A stretch of 64,000 bases of DNA, taken from Methanomassiliicoccaceae archaeon DOK (GTDB taxonomy: Archaea; Thermoplasmatota; Thermoplasmata; Methanomassiliicoccales; Methanomethylophilaceae). Below the pieces are notes generated by a model. The model had not been told where the DNA came from and did not search any database. It saw nothing but the letters and a program-made list of their open reading frames with translations. The stretch lies in contig CP047880.1 of the NCBI GenBank assembly GCA_009911715.1, forward strand, positions 496,001-560,000. Reading direction: 5' to 3'. Below are positions 42,705 to 51,025 of this stretch, piece after piece. The position numbers were made by a program, and so were the translations under genes. Each line of letters begins with the position of its first letter. Positions within the stretch are counted from its first letter, which is position 1.

Positions 42705-43289
42705 ATGGAGCTTGCCGCGGAGCGTCATGATGTCGTATGTCCTATGAACGAGTCCGATGTCATGGAGTATATTCTGTAGAAGGAAGGCGTCCTGCGCGTG
42801 GAGCCGCTGGATCGGCGGACCGTGGGACGTCTGGTCGAGGCAGAGGAGTCCATCACACGGGTCTCTGGGGGGATGAGGCTGGAGAACAGGGGCATGACGG
42901 ACTGTGCCGGGATGGAACGGAACTTCGTGATGTTCTGCGACGCATCGTTCCCCAGGCCGGACGAGGTGACGATGGAGATGGTGGACGATAGGGGCGTCGT
43001 GATCGGTCATGACGTGCCGCCGTGCATGAGGCAGGATTTCGCCGCTCGCGACGACATCATCTGGATGGCTGACGGGTTCGTGTTGTATCCGAGGCGTGTG
43101 GGCGAACACGACGTCCGGATGGTCATGCTCTCCAGCCGCTTCGATGTCCCGGAGCCTCTGGTCTCGAGGATCTTCTATCCGTCGCTGACCACCGCCCGCA
43201 TGCTGAATGGGATGTTCGGCGTCGAGTGCGAGGGGCTGGCCTCCGTGGTGATCGGTGTGAACGGTCTTGATGCGGTTCAGTTCCTGTGA
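42705..43289 (+). CDS. Unknown protein with in-frame TAG (possible pyrrolysine)
   Basis: From ATG 42705 the frame reads 24 sense codons, TAG at 42777-42779, then 169 more codons to TGA. Sequence on both sides of the TAG reads like protein (ESDVMEYIL before, KEGVLRVEPLDRRT after). A TATA-like GGAATATAC at 42674-42682 places the transcript start at ATG 42705. GTG 42798 is an alternative start that avoids the TAG. The 194-codon product is soluble, acidic and unrecognised. Its 3' end overlaps nikR by 13 bases. If TAG is read as pyrrolysine it would be Pyl25; otherwise this is a shorter gene or a pseudogene. Confidence 0.55.
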
Positions 43290-43717
43290 CCGATGTGGTG
43301 GAGGTTCCCTGACGAGGGGGCGGCCATAGTCAGCCTTCCCCTGAGGACGCCCTTGACGGACGTGATCTCGTTGGCGAACTTCTTGAGGTCCCCGAGTCTG
43401 CCCTCGCAGATCAGGATCTCCATGCATTTGTCGTGGTCCAGATGGATGTGGACGGACGTGTTGACCAGTGACTGGTGGTCGTGCTGCATGTCCGTAAGCT
43501 TGTCCCCGACGGAGCTCATGGTGTGGTCGTAGACCATGACCACGGTGCCGACCATCCATTCGTCCTCGTTCTTCCACTCGTTCTCGGCCAGGGAGTCGCG
43601 CACGAGGTCGCGTATCGCCTCGGATCTGCTTACATAGCCCTTCTTGGAAATCGATTCGTCGAATGCCTTCAGGAGCTCCGGTTCCAGGGATACTCCTATG
43701 CGTGTCACTCCGTCCAT
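43277..43717 (-). CDS. nikR: Nickel-responsive regulator NikR
   Basis: The 146-residue protein has an N-terminal ribbon-helix-helix (VTRIGVSLEPELLKAFDESI...YVSRSEAIRDLVRD) and a C-terminal ACT-like nickel domain with HDHQSLVNTSVHIHLDHDKCMEIL, including the His/His/Cys ligands of the square-planar Ni site. NikR represses nickel uptake when Ni is sufficient. Nickel is needed for hydrogenases and F430, in line with the hyp genes in this window. An inverted repeat upstream may be its own operator. Confidence 0.95.
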   Translation of the reverse strand: MDGVTRIGVSLEPELLKAFDESISKKGYVSRSEAIRDLVRDSLAENEWKNEDEWMVGTVVMVYDHTMSSVGDKLTDMQHDHQSLVNTSVHIHLDHDKCMEILICEGRLGDLKKFANEITSVKGVLRGRLTMAAPSSGNLHHIGHRN

Positions 43718-43762
43718 GCCGATGTAACCTCCGAGGCGGTATTAACACTTTACACACGCGAC

Positions 43763-43781
43763 GTGCGCGTTGAGCGCGCAC
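43763..43781 (-). promoter_or_regulatory. Inverted repeat upstream of nikR
   Basis: GTGCGCG and CGCGCAC flank a 5-base loop, about 15 bases upstream of a TATA-like GTTAATAC (about 43739-43746) on the minus strand. The site could be a NikR operator or a stem, and could also affect the divergent AsnB-like gene. Confidence 0.35.
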
Positions 43782-43904
43782 GACGGCATCGATGCACGCG
43801 TCCGGACCTGAATGGCGACACCGGGATGCGATGTGTTCCATGTCGTCTGCGACGCTCTGTCTGGCCAGATTAACATTTTAAAATCAAGCATCGATACCGG
43901 CTCT

Positions 43905-44699
43905 ATGTCGGCCGATATCGAGAATCTCGAGCGCGCAATCGTATCCGCTATCAGGAACGGGGTGGAGGACCAGGACGTCGCCGTGGCGTTCTCCGGCGGT
44001 CTCGACTCCGGACTCGTCGCAGCTGTCGCGAAGGACTACGCCAGGTCAGTCACGCTCTACACCTCCGGAAAGGACCAGTCATACGACGTCGTCATGGCAC
44101 AGGACATGTCCGAGAGGCTCGGACTCCCGTGGCTACACATCCCGATCACAAAGGACAACATCGAGCAGAGGCTCAGGGAGATGATCTCGATCACCAGGAC
44201 GTCCAGTCCCCTCACGCTCTCGTTCGAGCTCCCGCTGTTCTTCGTCTGCAAGACCGTCCATGAGAAGTACATCCTGGGCGGGCAGGGCTCCGACGAGCTG
44301 TTCTACGGCTACAACAAGTACGTGGGCCTGCCCGACGACGAGCTCGTCAGGACGAGGAAGACCGACCTGGGCAAGCTCATATCCCAGACGATCCCCCACG
44401 AGACCATCGTCGCCGACCACTTCGGCAAGAAGATCCTGTACCCCTACATGGACCCCATCGTGACCATGCAGGTAAACGCCATGGACCTCAAGGACCTCAA
44501 GCCCATGGACGCCGACTCCAGGAAGCTGGTCCTCAGGCAGGTCGCCAGGAACCTCGGGTACCCGTTCATAGCTGAGAAGAGGAAGAAGGCGGCCCAGTAC
44601 GGGTCCGGGACGATGGACCTTGTCAGGGAGGTCGCCAAGGACAAGGGCATGACCTACCCGGAGCTCGTGGATTCGATTTACAAGGAACTCTTCGAGTGA
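43905..44699 (+). CDS. Asparagine synthase-like ATP pyrophosphatase
   Basis: The 264 residues correspond to the C-terminal synthetase half of asparagine synthetase without the glutaminase domain: AVAFSGGLDSGLVAAVAKD (PP-loop), VTLYTSGKDQSYDV, LGGQGSDELFYGYNKY (the family's GxGADELFxGY) and EKRKKAAQYGSG. Such stand-alone enzymes use ATP to activate a carboxylate and take ammonia from a partner; the product is unknown. A TATA box TTTTAAAAT at 43874-43882 places the start at ATG 43905. It converges on the ATP-grasp pair. Confidence 0.8.
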   Translation: MSADIENLERAIVSAIRNGVEDQDVAVAFSGGLDSGLVAAVAKDYARSVTLYTSGKDQSYDVVMAQDMSERLGLPWLHIPITKDNIEQRLREMISITRTSSPLTLSFELPLFFVCKTVHEKYILGGQGSDELFYGYNKYVGLPDDELVRTRKTDLGKLISQTIPHETIVADHFGKKILYPYMDPIVTMQVNAMDLKDLKPMDADSRKLVLRQVARNLGYPFIAEKRKKAAQYGSGTMDLVREVAKDKGMTYPELVDSIYKELFE

Positions 44700-45460
44700 A
44701 CGCACTCCATCAGGAGACGGGCGGGGTCCAGGTCCGTAAGCGAGTACAGCATCCTGGTCCCCACCACGTCCTCCACCTCGTTCAGGTAGACGCGACCGTC
44801 CCCGAACGTGAAATCCACCCCGACGAACGTCGGGGCGAGCCTTTCCACAACCTCCTCTATGATCCCGACGCATTCCTCCGGGGGATCGCACAGCTCCGCC
44901 CGTCCTCCGAGGCTGAAGTTCGCACGGAAGTCCGTGTCCGACGAGCGCATCACGCATGCCAGTATCCTCCCGTCGAGGACGTATGCGCGCATGTCCCTCC
45001 CGAGCACTCCGGCGACCTCCTGGACGAGGGCGTCGTCCATCCCTGCGCAGGCCGTCGCGAGCTCCTCCGAATCGTGGGCCATTCTGACCTGTCCCCCTCC
45101 GTGTCCCGAGCGGGACTTCACCACCCACGGGGGTCCCGGCGGGAGGCCCTCGCCGGGGAGGGAGCACTCCAGATGGGGTACTCCCAGCGAGTCGGCCATC
45201 CTGTAGGTCTCAAGCTTGTCGTTGCAGACCCTGCACACCTCGGAGCCGTTGAAGACGAGGGCCCCCTCCGACTCCAGCGAACGGGAGACTCCCCAGTCCC
45301 TCTGGCGGGAGACCACGACGTCGGGCGTCATGTCCGGCATGGCGTCCGTGGTGACAACCGACGTCTCCATCCCGAGGGACTCGCCGCAGGCGCGGAGCCT
45401 TCCGGCGAAGAACCCGTTCTTGGACAGGTCGTCCCTCTCGTACAGTATCCAGCACCTCAA
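44678..45460 (-). CDS. RimK-like ATP-grasp ligase (1)
   Basis: The 260-residue protein has the ATP-grasp fold: VFNGSEVCRVCNDKLETYRM, WVVKSRSGHGGGQVRM (phosphate loop), LVQEVAGVLGRDMRAYVLDG, FRANFSLGGRA and the magnesium site VGVDFTFGDGRVYLNEVED. RimK relatives add amino acids, often glutamate, to carboxylates of coenzymes such as F420 or pterins. It follows the second ATP-grasp gene by 4 bases, so the two are likely co-expressed and may act in sequence or together. The specific acceptor cannot be read from sequence. Confidence 0.8.
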   Translation of the reverse strand: MRCWILYERDDLSKNGFFAGRLRACGESLGMETSVVTTDAMPDMTPDVVVSRQRDWGVSRSLESEGALVFNGSEVCRVCNDKLETYRMADSLGVPHLECSLPGEGLPPGPPWVVKSRSGHGGGQVRMAHDSEELATACAGMDDALVQEVAGVLGRDMRAYVLDGRILACVMRSSDTDFRANFSLGGRAELCDPPEECVGIIEEVVERLAPTFVGVDFTFGDGRVYLNEVEDVVGTRMLYSLTDLDPARLLMECVHSKSSL

Positions 45461-45464
45461 CGGA

Positions 45465-46334
45465 TCACCAGATCATCTTCTCTATGTGGCCCAGGATGTC
45501 GTATGAGACGTCCCTGCCGGTGCACTCGTACAGGTTCCTGATGTGGGCGTTGGAGTTCACCTCGCACACCTTGGGCCCCTCGCCGGTGCGTATGATGTCG
45601 ACCCCGCAGAAGTCCGCGCCGACGGCGTCCGCGGCGGCCACCGCCAGGTCGCTCTCCTGTCTGGTGGGCCTGTAGGGGATCATCCTCCCGCCGATGCTGC
45701 AGTTGGACCTGAAGTCACCCGGAGGTCCGTGTCTGAGGACCGATGCCACGACCTCGCCGCCCACGACCTCCAGGCGGATGTCGGTGGACGAGCATTCGAT
45801 GTACCTCTGGAGAATCCTCGGGATGTACGGCCCCTTGAAGATGTCCCTGAGGGATTCGACGTCCCTCACCAGGCGGACCTGCATGCCGAGCGAGCCATAG
45901 CAGTCCTTCACCACCATCGGGAAACCGAGTCTGTACACAGCCTCGTCGAGGAAGTCCAGGTCGGGGTACTCCCCGAAACACATCGGACAGACCAGGGTCT
46001 CGATCGACGGTATCATGTGGTCGGCGAGGACTATGTGCGTCATCGCCTTGTCGTCGCACACCTCGATGCAGCGCGGGGCGTTGAACACCTGGTAGCCGCA
46101 GACCTGCAGGTTGCGGGCGAGGCGGACGTCCTTGTCCCAGAAGATCACGAAGTCGCCGTACTCGCCCAGGATGTCCTCGAACTCCGAGGAGGCGCCGATG
46201 GCGCACGGGAGGTCCGCGTTGGTGATGCACCTCAGGCCGATCCCCATCTCCTTCGCCGCCGCGCTGAGCATCTGCGCCGGCTCGGCGAACTTTGGGTCGC
46301 GGAGGTAGGCGTTGGACACGAAGACGCCGTTCAT
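45465..46334 (-). CDS. RimK-like ATP-grasp ligase (2)
   Basis: The 289-residue paralogue of the downstream ligase shows VFIFWDKDVRLARNL-like N-terminal sequence, VFNAPRCIEVCDDKAMTHIVLADHMIPSIETLV, PMVVKDCYGSLGMQVRLV (phosphate loop), ILQRYIECSSTDIRLEVVG, GDFRSNCSIGGRMIPY and the magnesium site FCGVDIIRTGEGPKVCEVNSNA. It may be a glutamate ligase acting on a coenzyme tail. It begins 79 bases from folC, which diverges from it across a shared promoter region. Confidence 0.8.
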   Translation of the reverse strand: MNGVFVSNAYLRDPKFAEPAQMLSAAAKEMGIGLRCITNADLPCAIGASSEFEDILGEYGDFVIFWDKDVRLARNLQVCGYQVFNAPRCIEVCDDKAMTHIVLADHMIPSIETLVCPMCFGEYPDLDFLDEAVYRLGFPMVVKDCYGSLGMQVRLVRDVESLRDIFKGPYIPRILQRYIECSSTDIRLEVVGGEVVASVLRHGPPGDFRSNCSIGGRMIPYRPTRQESDLAVAAADAVGADFCGVDIIRTGEGPKVCEVNSNAHIRNLYECTGRDVSYDILGHIEKMIW

Positions 46335-46413
46335 GCCTGTCCAATCGCCGATACATTTTAAAGAGTGTCGCATATGGGCCCGGACGGAGATCATTTTGGA
46401 CCCAGACGGGAAC

Positions 46414-47661
46414 ATGGAATGGTTCGACGGACTCACCAGAAGGGGGGTCAAGCCGGGCCTGGACAACACTGAGGAGCTTCTGAGACGCATCGGCGATCCC
46501 CGCGAGGGCATGAGGTACATCCATGTGGCGGGGACCGACGGCAAGGGGTCCGTCTGCGCGATGGTGGAGTCGGTGCTGAAGGCGTCGGGTTTCCGCGTCG
46601 GTGCATTCACGTCCCCCTTCATCATGAGGGTGAACGAGTGCATCCGCATCGACGGGGAGGAGATCCCCGACGCGGACCTGGACCAGCTCATAGGGATGGT
46701 CAGGCCCCACGCGGAGGCCATGGCGGCGGAGGGCAGGGAGTGCACCAACTTCGAGGTCCTCACCGTCCTTGCCCTGAAGTACTTCTCTCTGGTGTCCGCG
46801 GACATCGTCGTCGTCGAGGTCGGCATGGGCGGCAGGCTAGACAGCACCAACGTCATCGTACCCGAGGTGTCCGTGATCAACAACATAGGCATGGAGCACA
46901 CCGAGTTCCTGGGCGACAGCATACAGAAGATCGCCCTGGAGAAGGCCGGGATCATGAAGCCCGGAGTGCCCTGCGTCACGATGAACCCCGACGAGGTTTA
47001 CCGCACGCTGGAGGGTCATGCCGCCGAGGTCGGATGCCCTCTGAGGCGCGTCATGCAGGAGGACGTCGAGGTCATGGCGAGCTGGCCCGACTGCGTGGAC
47101 ATGGTGTACAAGGGCGAGAGCTACACCGTGGCCCTGCCGGGAAGGCACCAGGCGAGGAACGCCTCCCTGGCCATAGAGGCGGTCATGGCCCTGCCGGAGT
47201 ACGAGGACAGGATATCCGAGCATCTGTCCGAGGGTCTGGAGACGGTGTCGTGGCCGTGCAGGATGCAGAAGCTCCTGGCGGAGCCGATCATACTGGACGT
47301 GACCCACACCATGAACGGGGCCAGATGCCTCCATTCGGACGTCTCGGAGATCTACGGCAAGGTGGTCCTGGTCCTGGCCATGCTCAGCGACAAGGACATC
47401 GAGGGGGTCTCGATGGAGCTGGCCCCGATCGCCGAGAAGGTCTACGTCGCAGCCCCAAGGTCGCCCAGGGCGGCGTCCCCGGAAAGGGTCGCGGACATAA
47501 TGTCCGGTTACCACGAGGTCGACGGTGTGTTCCCCACGGTGGACGACGCACTGGATGCGGCGCTCGAGGAGAGGGACGACATGAACGTGCTGGTCACCGG
47601 GTCGTTCCGTACAGCGGAGGATGCGTTGAGATGGCTTCAGAGCAGATATGCGAGATCCTGA
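46414..47661 (+). CDS. folC: Folylpolyglutamate/dihydrofolate synthase FolC
   Basis: This 415-residue Mur-ligase-family enzyme shows HVAGTDGKGSVCAMVESVL (P-loop), GAFTSPFIMRVNECIRIDGEEI, FEVLTVLALKYF, VEVGMGGRLDSTNVI, NIGMEHTEFLGDSIQKIALEKAGI and LPGRHQARNASLAIEA. FolC makes dihydrofolate and adds gamma-glutamates to folates. Its presence suits an archaeon using tetrahydrofolate. ACATTTTAAAGAG at about 46352-46364 is a promoter candidate; TTG 46396 is an alternative start. The last 31 bases overlap nth. Confidence 0.9.
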   Translation: MEWFDGLTRRGVKPGLDNTEELLRRIGDPREGMRYIHVAGTDGKGSVCAMVESVLKASGFRVGAFTSPFIMRVNECIRIDGEEIPDADLDQLIGMVRPHAEAMAAEGRECTNFEVLTVLALKYFSLVSADIVVVEVGMGGRLDSTNVIVPEVSVINNIGMEHTEFLGDSIQKIALEKAGIMKPGVPCVTMNPDEVYRTLEGHAAEVGCPLRRVMQEDVEVMASWPDCVDMVYKGESYTVALPGRHQARNASLAIEAVMALPEYEDRISEHLSEGLETVSWPCRMQKLLAEPIILDVTHTMNGARCLHSDVSEIYGKVVLVLAMLSDKDIEGVSMELAPIAEKVYVAAPRSPRAASPERVADIMSGYHEVDGVFPTVDDALDAALEERDDMNVLVTGSFRTAEDALRWLQSRYARS

Positions 47662-48293
47662 ACATAATGTCGGAGGACTACGACCAGGGCGTGTACCCCG
47701 GGAGGAACTCCGAGGGCCTCAACCCGGAATGGCCGTGCGACCCGTTCCACGTGCTCATAGCCACCATCCTGTCGCAGAGGACCAGGGACGACAACACGAG
47801 GAAGGCGTCCGATGCGCTGTTCCACAGGTACGACTCCGTCGACGAGATCGCCGACGCAGACCCGGAGGAGATTGCCGAGCTCGTGCGTCCCGCCGGATTC
47901 CCGAAGCAGAAGGGCAAGGCGATCGTGGACTGCTGCAGGATGCTCAGGGACGTCTACGGCGGGAAGGTGCCGGAGGAGACGGAGGAGCTTGTCAAGCTGC
48001 CGATGGTCGGCAGGAAGACGGCGGCCTGCGTCAGGTCCTACGCCATGTGCATCCCGTCCGTGTGCGTGGACACGCACGTCCACAGGATTTCCAACCTGAT
48101 GGGTCTCGTCGACACCAGGACCCCCGAGGAGACGGAGTTCGCGCTGATGGAGATCACCCCGCGCGAGAGGTGGTCCGACATCAACAGGTACTTCGTCCGC
48201 CACGGACAGGTCACGTGCCTGCCCAACCATCCCCACTGCGAGCGGTGCCGCGTGACACAGTTCTGCAGATTTTATTCGGATAACCGCCGTTAA
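47631..48293 (+). CDS. nth: Endonuclease III (DNA glycosylase/AP lyase)
   Basis: Nth removes oxidised pyrimidines in base excision repair. The 220 residues contain DPFHVLIATILSQRTRDDNT, the helix-hairpin-helix LPMVGRKTAACVRSYA with the catalytic Lys, VDTHVHRISNLMGLV with the catalytic Asp, and a C-terminal [4Fe-4S] loop C-x6-C-x2-C-x5-C (CLPNHPHCERCRVTQFC). The ATG lies inside the folC end, implying coupling. Confidence 0.95.
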   Translation: MASEQICEILNIMSEDYDQGVYPGRNSEGLNPEWPCDPFHVLIATILSQRTRDDNTRKASDALFHRYDSVDEIADADPEEIAELVRPAGFPKQKGKAIVDCCRMLRDVYGGKVPEETEELVKLPMVGRKTAACVRSYAMCIPSVCVDTHVHRISNLMGLVDTRTPEETEFALMEITPRERWSDINRYFVRHGQVTCLPNHPHCERCRVTQFCRFYSDNRR

Positions 48294-48330
48294 AGCAATT
48301 GGCTTAAACCAATCAGCGGATACGTGCGCG

Positions 48331-48711
48331 ATGCATGAAGTGTCGGTAGTGACGAGCCTCGTGGATGCGGTCATCGCGGAGCTCCAGAAGTACAACGTCA
48401 TCAAGGTCAACAGCGTGACCGTGGTGATCGGCGACCTCACCAACCTGGGCGAGGAGCAGATGAGTTTCGCGTACGACATCGTCACCCAGGGCACCATCCT
48501 GGAGGGCTCCGAGTTCATCGTGGAGCACGAGCCCATAGAGCTCGAATGCTGGGACTGCGGATACAAGGGGCCAGCGAAGGTGCTCTCCGACCCTGATTTC
48601 GACACCCATTCCATACCGATCCTCGCGTGCCCCGAGTGCGGCGGCAAGGTCACGGTCACGAGCGGGCAGTCCTGCATGGTGAAATGCATGGATATCGAGG
48701 AGGCTGATTGA
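48331..48711 (+). CDS. hypA: Hydrogenase nickel chaperone HypA
   Basis: HypA delivers nickel to [NiFe] hydrogenase precursors. The 126 residues start with the invariant MHE nickel motif and hold two zinc CxxC pairs (CWDCGYKG and CPECGGKV), with VTVVIGDLTNLGEEQMSFAYD between. GGCTTAAACC at about 48300-48310 within a small inverted repeat (ATTGG/CCAAT) may be the promoter. The stop overlaps hypD by one base. Confidence 0.95.
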   Translation: MHEVSVVTSLVDAVIAELQKYNVIKVNSVTVVIGDLTNLGEEQMSFAYDIVTQGTILEGSEFIVEHEPIELECWDCGYKGPAKVLSDPDFDTHSIPILACPECGGKVTVTSGQSCMVKCMDIEEAD

Positions 48712-49796
48712 TGTTCAAGTATAGGGACGAGCAGACTGCGAAGAAGATTCTCGAACGCATCGGAGAGATGGACCTGGATGTGAGGTTCATGCACATCTGC
48801 GGGACCCACCAGGACACCATCGTGCGCTTCGGACTGGAGGAGATGCTCGAGGACGTGGGCGTGCACATCGCCCAGGGTCCCGGGTGCCCGGTGTGCGTCA
48901 CCACCAGTAGGGAGGTCGCCGAGGCGATCACCCTCGCCAGGAACGGGGTCACAGTCACCGCTTTCGGGGACATGATGAGGGTCCCGACCACCGCCGGGTC
49001 CCTGTTCGACGCCAAGGCCGACGGGGCCGACGTCAGGATCGTCTACTCCATAGACGACGCCGTCCAGATGGCCCGCGAACAGCCGGACAAGCCCCTGGTG
49101 TTCGTGGGGGTGGGGTTCGAGACAACCGCCCCGTCCACCGCGGTGCCTCTTCACAAGGACGACTGTCCCGAGAACTTCAGCGTCTACAGCTGCCACAGGA
49201 TCTGCCCGCCCATCATCCAGACCCTGTTCGACCTGGGCGAGAACAGGATCGACGGGTTCATCATGCCCGGCCATGTGGCCGTGATCACAGGGACCAAGAT
49301 GTTCGAACCCGTGTCGGAGGTCCACAAGGTCCCGCAGGTCGTCGCCGGCTTCGAGCCCCTGGACGTCCTGATGTCCTGCTACATGCTCTGCAAGCAGATC
49401 AAGGAGGGCAGGCACGAGGTGGAGAACGAGTACACAAGGCTGGTCAGGCCGGAGGGCAACCCAACCGCCCTGAAGCTGATGTGGGACACCTTCGAGCCCG
49501 TCGACCGCTCCTGGAGGGGCTTCCCCGTCATCCCCAAGAGCGCCCTGGCCCTGAAGCCCGAGTTCCAGGACCACGACGCGACCAAGGTCCACGAGGACAT
49601 CCTCAGACTGACTCCCGAGGTGGAGGTGGAGGCCAAGGGATGCAAGTGCGGGGACGTCCTGAGGGGACTGATCAAGTCCGAGCAGTGCCCCATGTTCGGC
49701 AAGGTGTGCAAGCCGATGAACCCCATGGGCCCGTGCATGGTGTCCGCAGAGGGCAACTGCAGCATCGCCTACAGGCTCGGACCGAAGAGGTACTGA
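48711..49796 (+). CDS. hypD: Hydrogenase maturation protein HypD
   Basis: HypD is a [4Fe-4S] protein that assembles the Fe(CN)2CO unit with HypC. The 361 residues include FMHICGTHQDTIVRFGLE, GPGCPVCVTT, FGDMMRVPT, GVGFETTAPSTA, MPGHVAVITG and the C-terminal cluster cysteines (CKCGDVLRG, CPMFGKVC, CMVSAEGNC). ATG 48711 overlaps the hypA stop (TGATG); a TTG three bases earlier is less likely. HypC, HypB and HypE are not in this window. Confidence 0.97.
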   Translation: MFKYRDEQTAKKILERIGEMDLDVRFMHICGTHQDTIVRFGLEEMLEDVGVHIAQGPGCPVCVTTSREVAEAITLARNGVTVTAFGDMMRVPTTAGSLFDAKADGADVRIVYSIDDAVQMAREQPDKPLVFVGVGFETTAPSTAVPLHKDDCPENFSVYSCHRICPPIIQTLFDLGENRIDGFIMPGHVAVITGTKMFEPVSEVHKVPQVVAGFEPLDVLMSCYMLCKQIKEGRHEVENEYTRLVRPEGNPTALKLMWDTFEPVDRSWRGFPVIPKSALALKPEFQDHDATKVHEDILRLTPEVEVEAKGCKCGDVLRGLIKSEQCPMFGKVCKPMNPMGPCMVSAEGNCSIAYRLGPKRY

Positions 49797-49797
49797 C

Positions 49798-50358
49798 ATG
49801 ACGAAGATCTACGCAGAGACCAAGCTGATGAAGAGGATCCTGATAGTCACCAACGACTCCACCGTGTTCCTCGTGAAGAACCGCATCGCCACGGCCTTCG
49901 AGCTGTTCGGCGGGAGGGTCACCGAGGTGAAGAACCTGGTCAAGCGCCTGGACACGGCGGTCGACGACAGGGGTCAGAAGCTCTGCGACGTCTCGTTCGG
50001 CGTCATCACCACGAAGTACGGTTTCGTGCCCGGGAACTACCAGATCATGGAGTACCCGAACGTCATGTCCAACAGGGAGGAGTACCTCCAGGCGGACCTG
50101 GACAAGAACTTCGTGTCGCAGACCTCGTTCATGACCAGGCCCTTCGACAAGGTCATCATGTGCGTGCCCAAGGACATGTTCTCCATGTTCCTCGACGCCG
50201 ACGAGATCGAGCACGGGAAGGTCATCGCCGTCACGAGCCCCGAGTTCAGGGAGGAGTGCGAGAAGCGCGGTTGGACCTTCCTGGAGAGGAAGGGCGCCAG
50301 GGTCGGGGACGCCAACGCCGACGAGATCGAGAGGCTCGTCAGGGAGCTGTGCGCCTGA
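49798..50358 (+). CDS. Unknown protein in hypA-hypD operon
   Basis: The 186-residue soluble protein starts one base after the hypD stop. I recognise no family. Alternating hydrophobic strands and helices (RILIVTNDSTVFLVKNRIA, DVSFGVITTKYGFVPGNY, KVIMCVPKDMFSMFLD, KVIAVTSPEFREEC) suggest an alpha/beta fold. FGVITTKYGFVPGNY looks like a substrate loop. It has only one or two cysteines. Tight packing with hypA and hypD suggests a link to hydrogenase maturation or use, unproven. It converges on the alkD-like gene with a 20-base overlap. Confidence 0.8.
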   Translation: MTKIYAETKLMKRILIVTNDSTVFLVKNRIATAFELFGGRVTEVKNLVKRLDTAVDDRGQKLCDVSFGVITTKYGFVPGNYQIMEYPNVMSNREEYLQADLDKNFVSQTSFMTRPFDKVIMCVPKDMFSMFLDADEIEHGKVIAVTSPEFREECEKRGWTFLERKGARVGDANADEIERLVRELCA

Positions 50359-51025
50359 GTGCGCCCAGCTCTTCCTTCTTCTCCTTCGGCACACGCCTGG
50401 ACTCCCTGATCTTCTGGATCGACTTGTTGTGTGTCCAGGCCTCCATCCTCCCGGAGCGGATCAGGTCCTCCGCGATCCCGGGATGGTCGACGTACACCAT
50501 AGAGACCGCCCATGCGGCCCCCATCCTGTAGTAGTATCCCGGGTTGTCGTGGGTCGCGATGTCCTCCAGCAGGATGCGGCAGTGCTCCTCGTCCTTGAAA
50601 AGGGACATCCTGGCTATTATCGAGACCCTCATCCTGTACTCCTGTCCGGAGTCGATCAGCGACGAGAAGTAGTCCCAGACGAGGTCCGACTCGCCCTTCC
50701 TGAACTTCCAGGAGTTGCAGAAGATGTCGCACGTGGCCCAGTTGTCCACATACCCAAGGAAGTCCTCCGTGAGGCGGATCCTCTCCTCGGCGGCGACCGG
50801 TGCGGTGGCGATGACGACGCCCCTCAGCATCTCCTCCTCGAAGCTCTCGGGCTCCCCGTCCAGGATCTGCTCCCAGCCGTCCTTCACGACCTGTCTGGCT
50901 ATGTTCCTTATCACGGGGACGCGGACGCCCATTATGCCCTGCTTCCCGGGGGTCAGCTTGGAGCTGAACTCCGCAAGATCCGGTTCCGCAGCTTCGCGGA
51001 GCATGCCGCGGAAGTCGACTGTCAA
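50339..51025 (-). CDS. AlkD-like DNA alkylation repair protein
   Basis: The 228-residue helical (HEAT-like) protein resembles the AlkD/AlkC family (COG4912): MGVRVPVIRNIARQVVKDGW near residue 34, VDNWATCDIFCNS and RMGAAWAVSMVYVDHP. AlkD excises N3/N7-alkylpurines. TTG 51025 overlaps the ogt stop as TTGA; ATG 51004 (MLREAAEP) is the alternative. Pairing with ogt makes a two-gene alkylation-repair operon. Confidence 0.8.
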   Translation of the reverse strand: MTVDFRGMLREAAEPDLAEFSSKLTPGKQGIMGVRVPVIRNIARQVVKDGWEQILDGEPESFEEEMLRGVVIATAPVAAEERIRLTEDFLGYVDNWATCDIFCNSWKFRKGESDLVWDYFSSLIDSGQEYRMRVSIIARMSLFKDEEHCRILLEDIATHDNPGYYYRMGAAWAVSMVYVDHPGIAEDLIRSGRMEAWTHNKSIQKIRESRRVPKEKKEELGALRRTAP

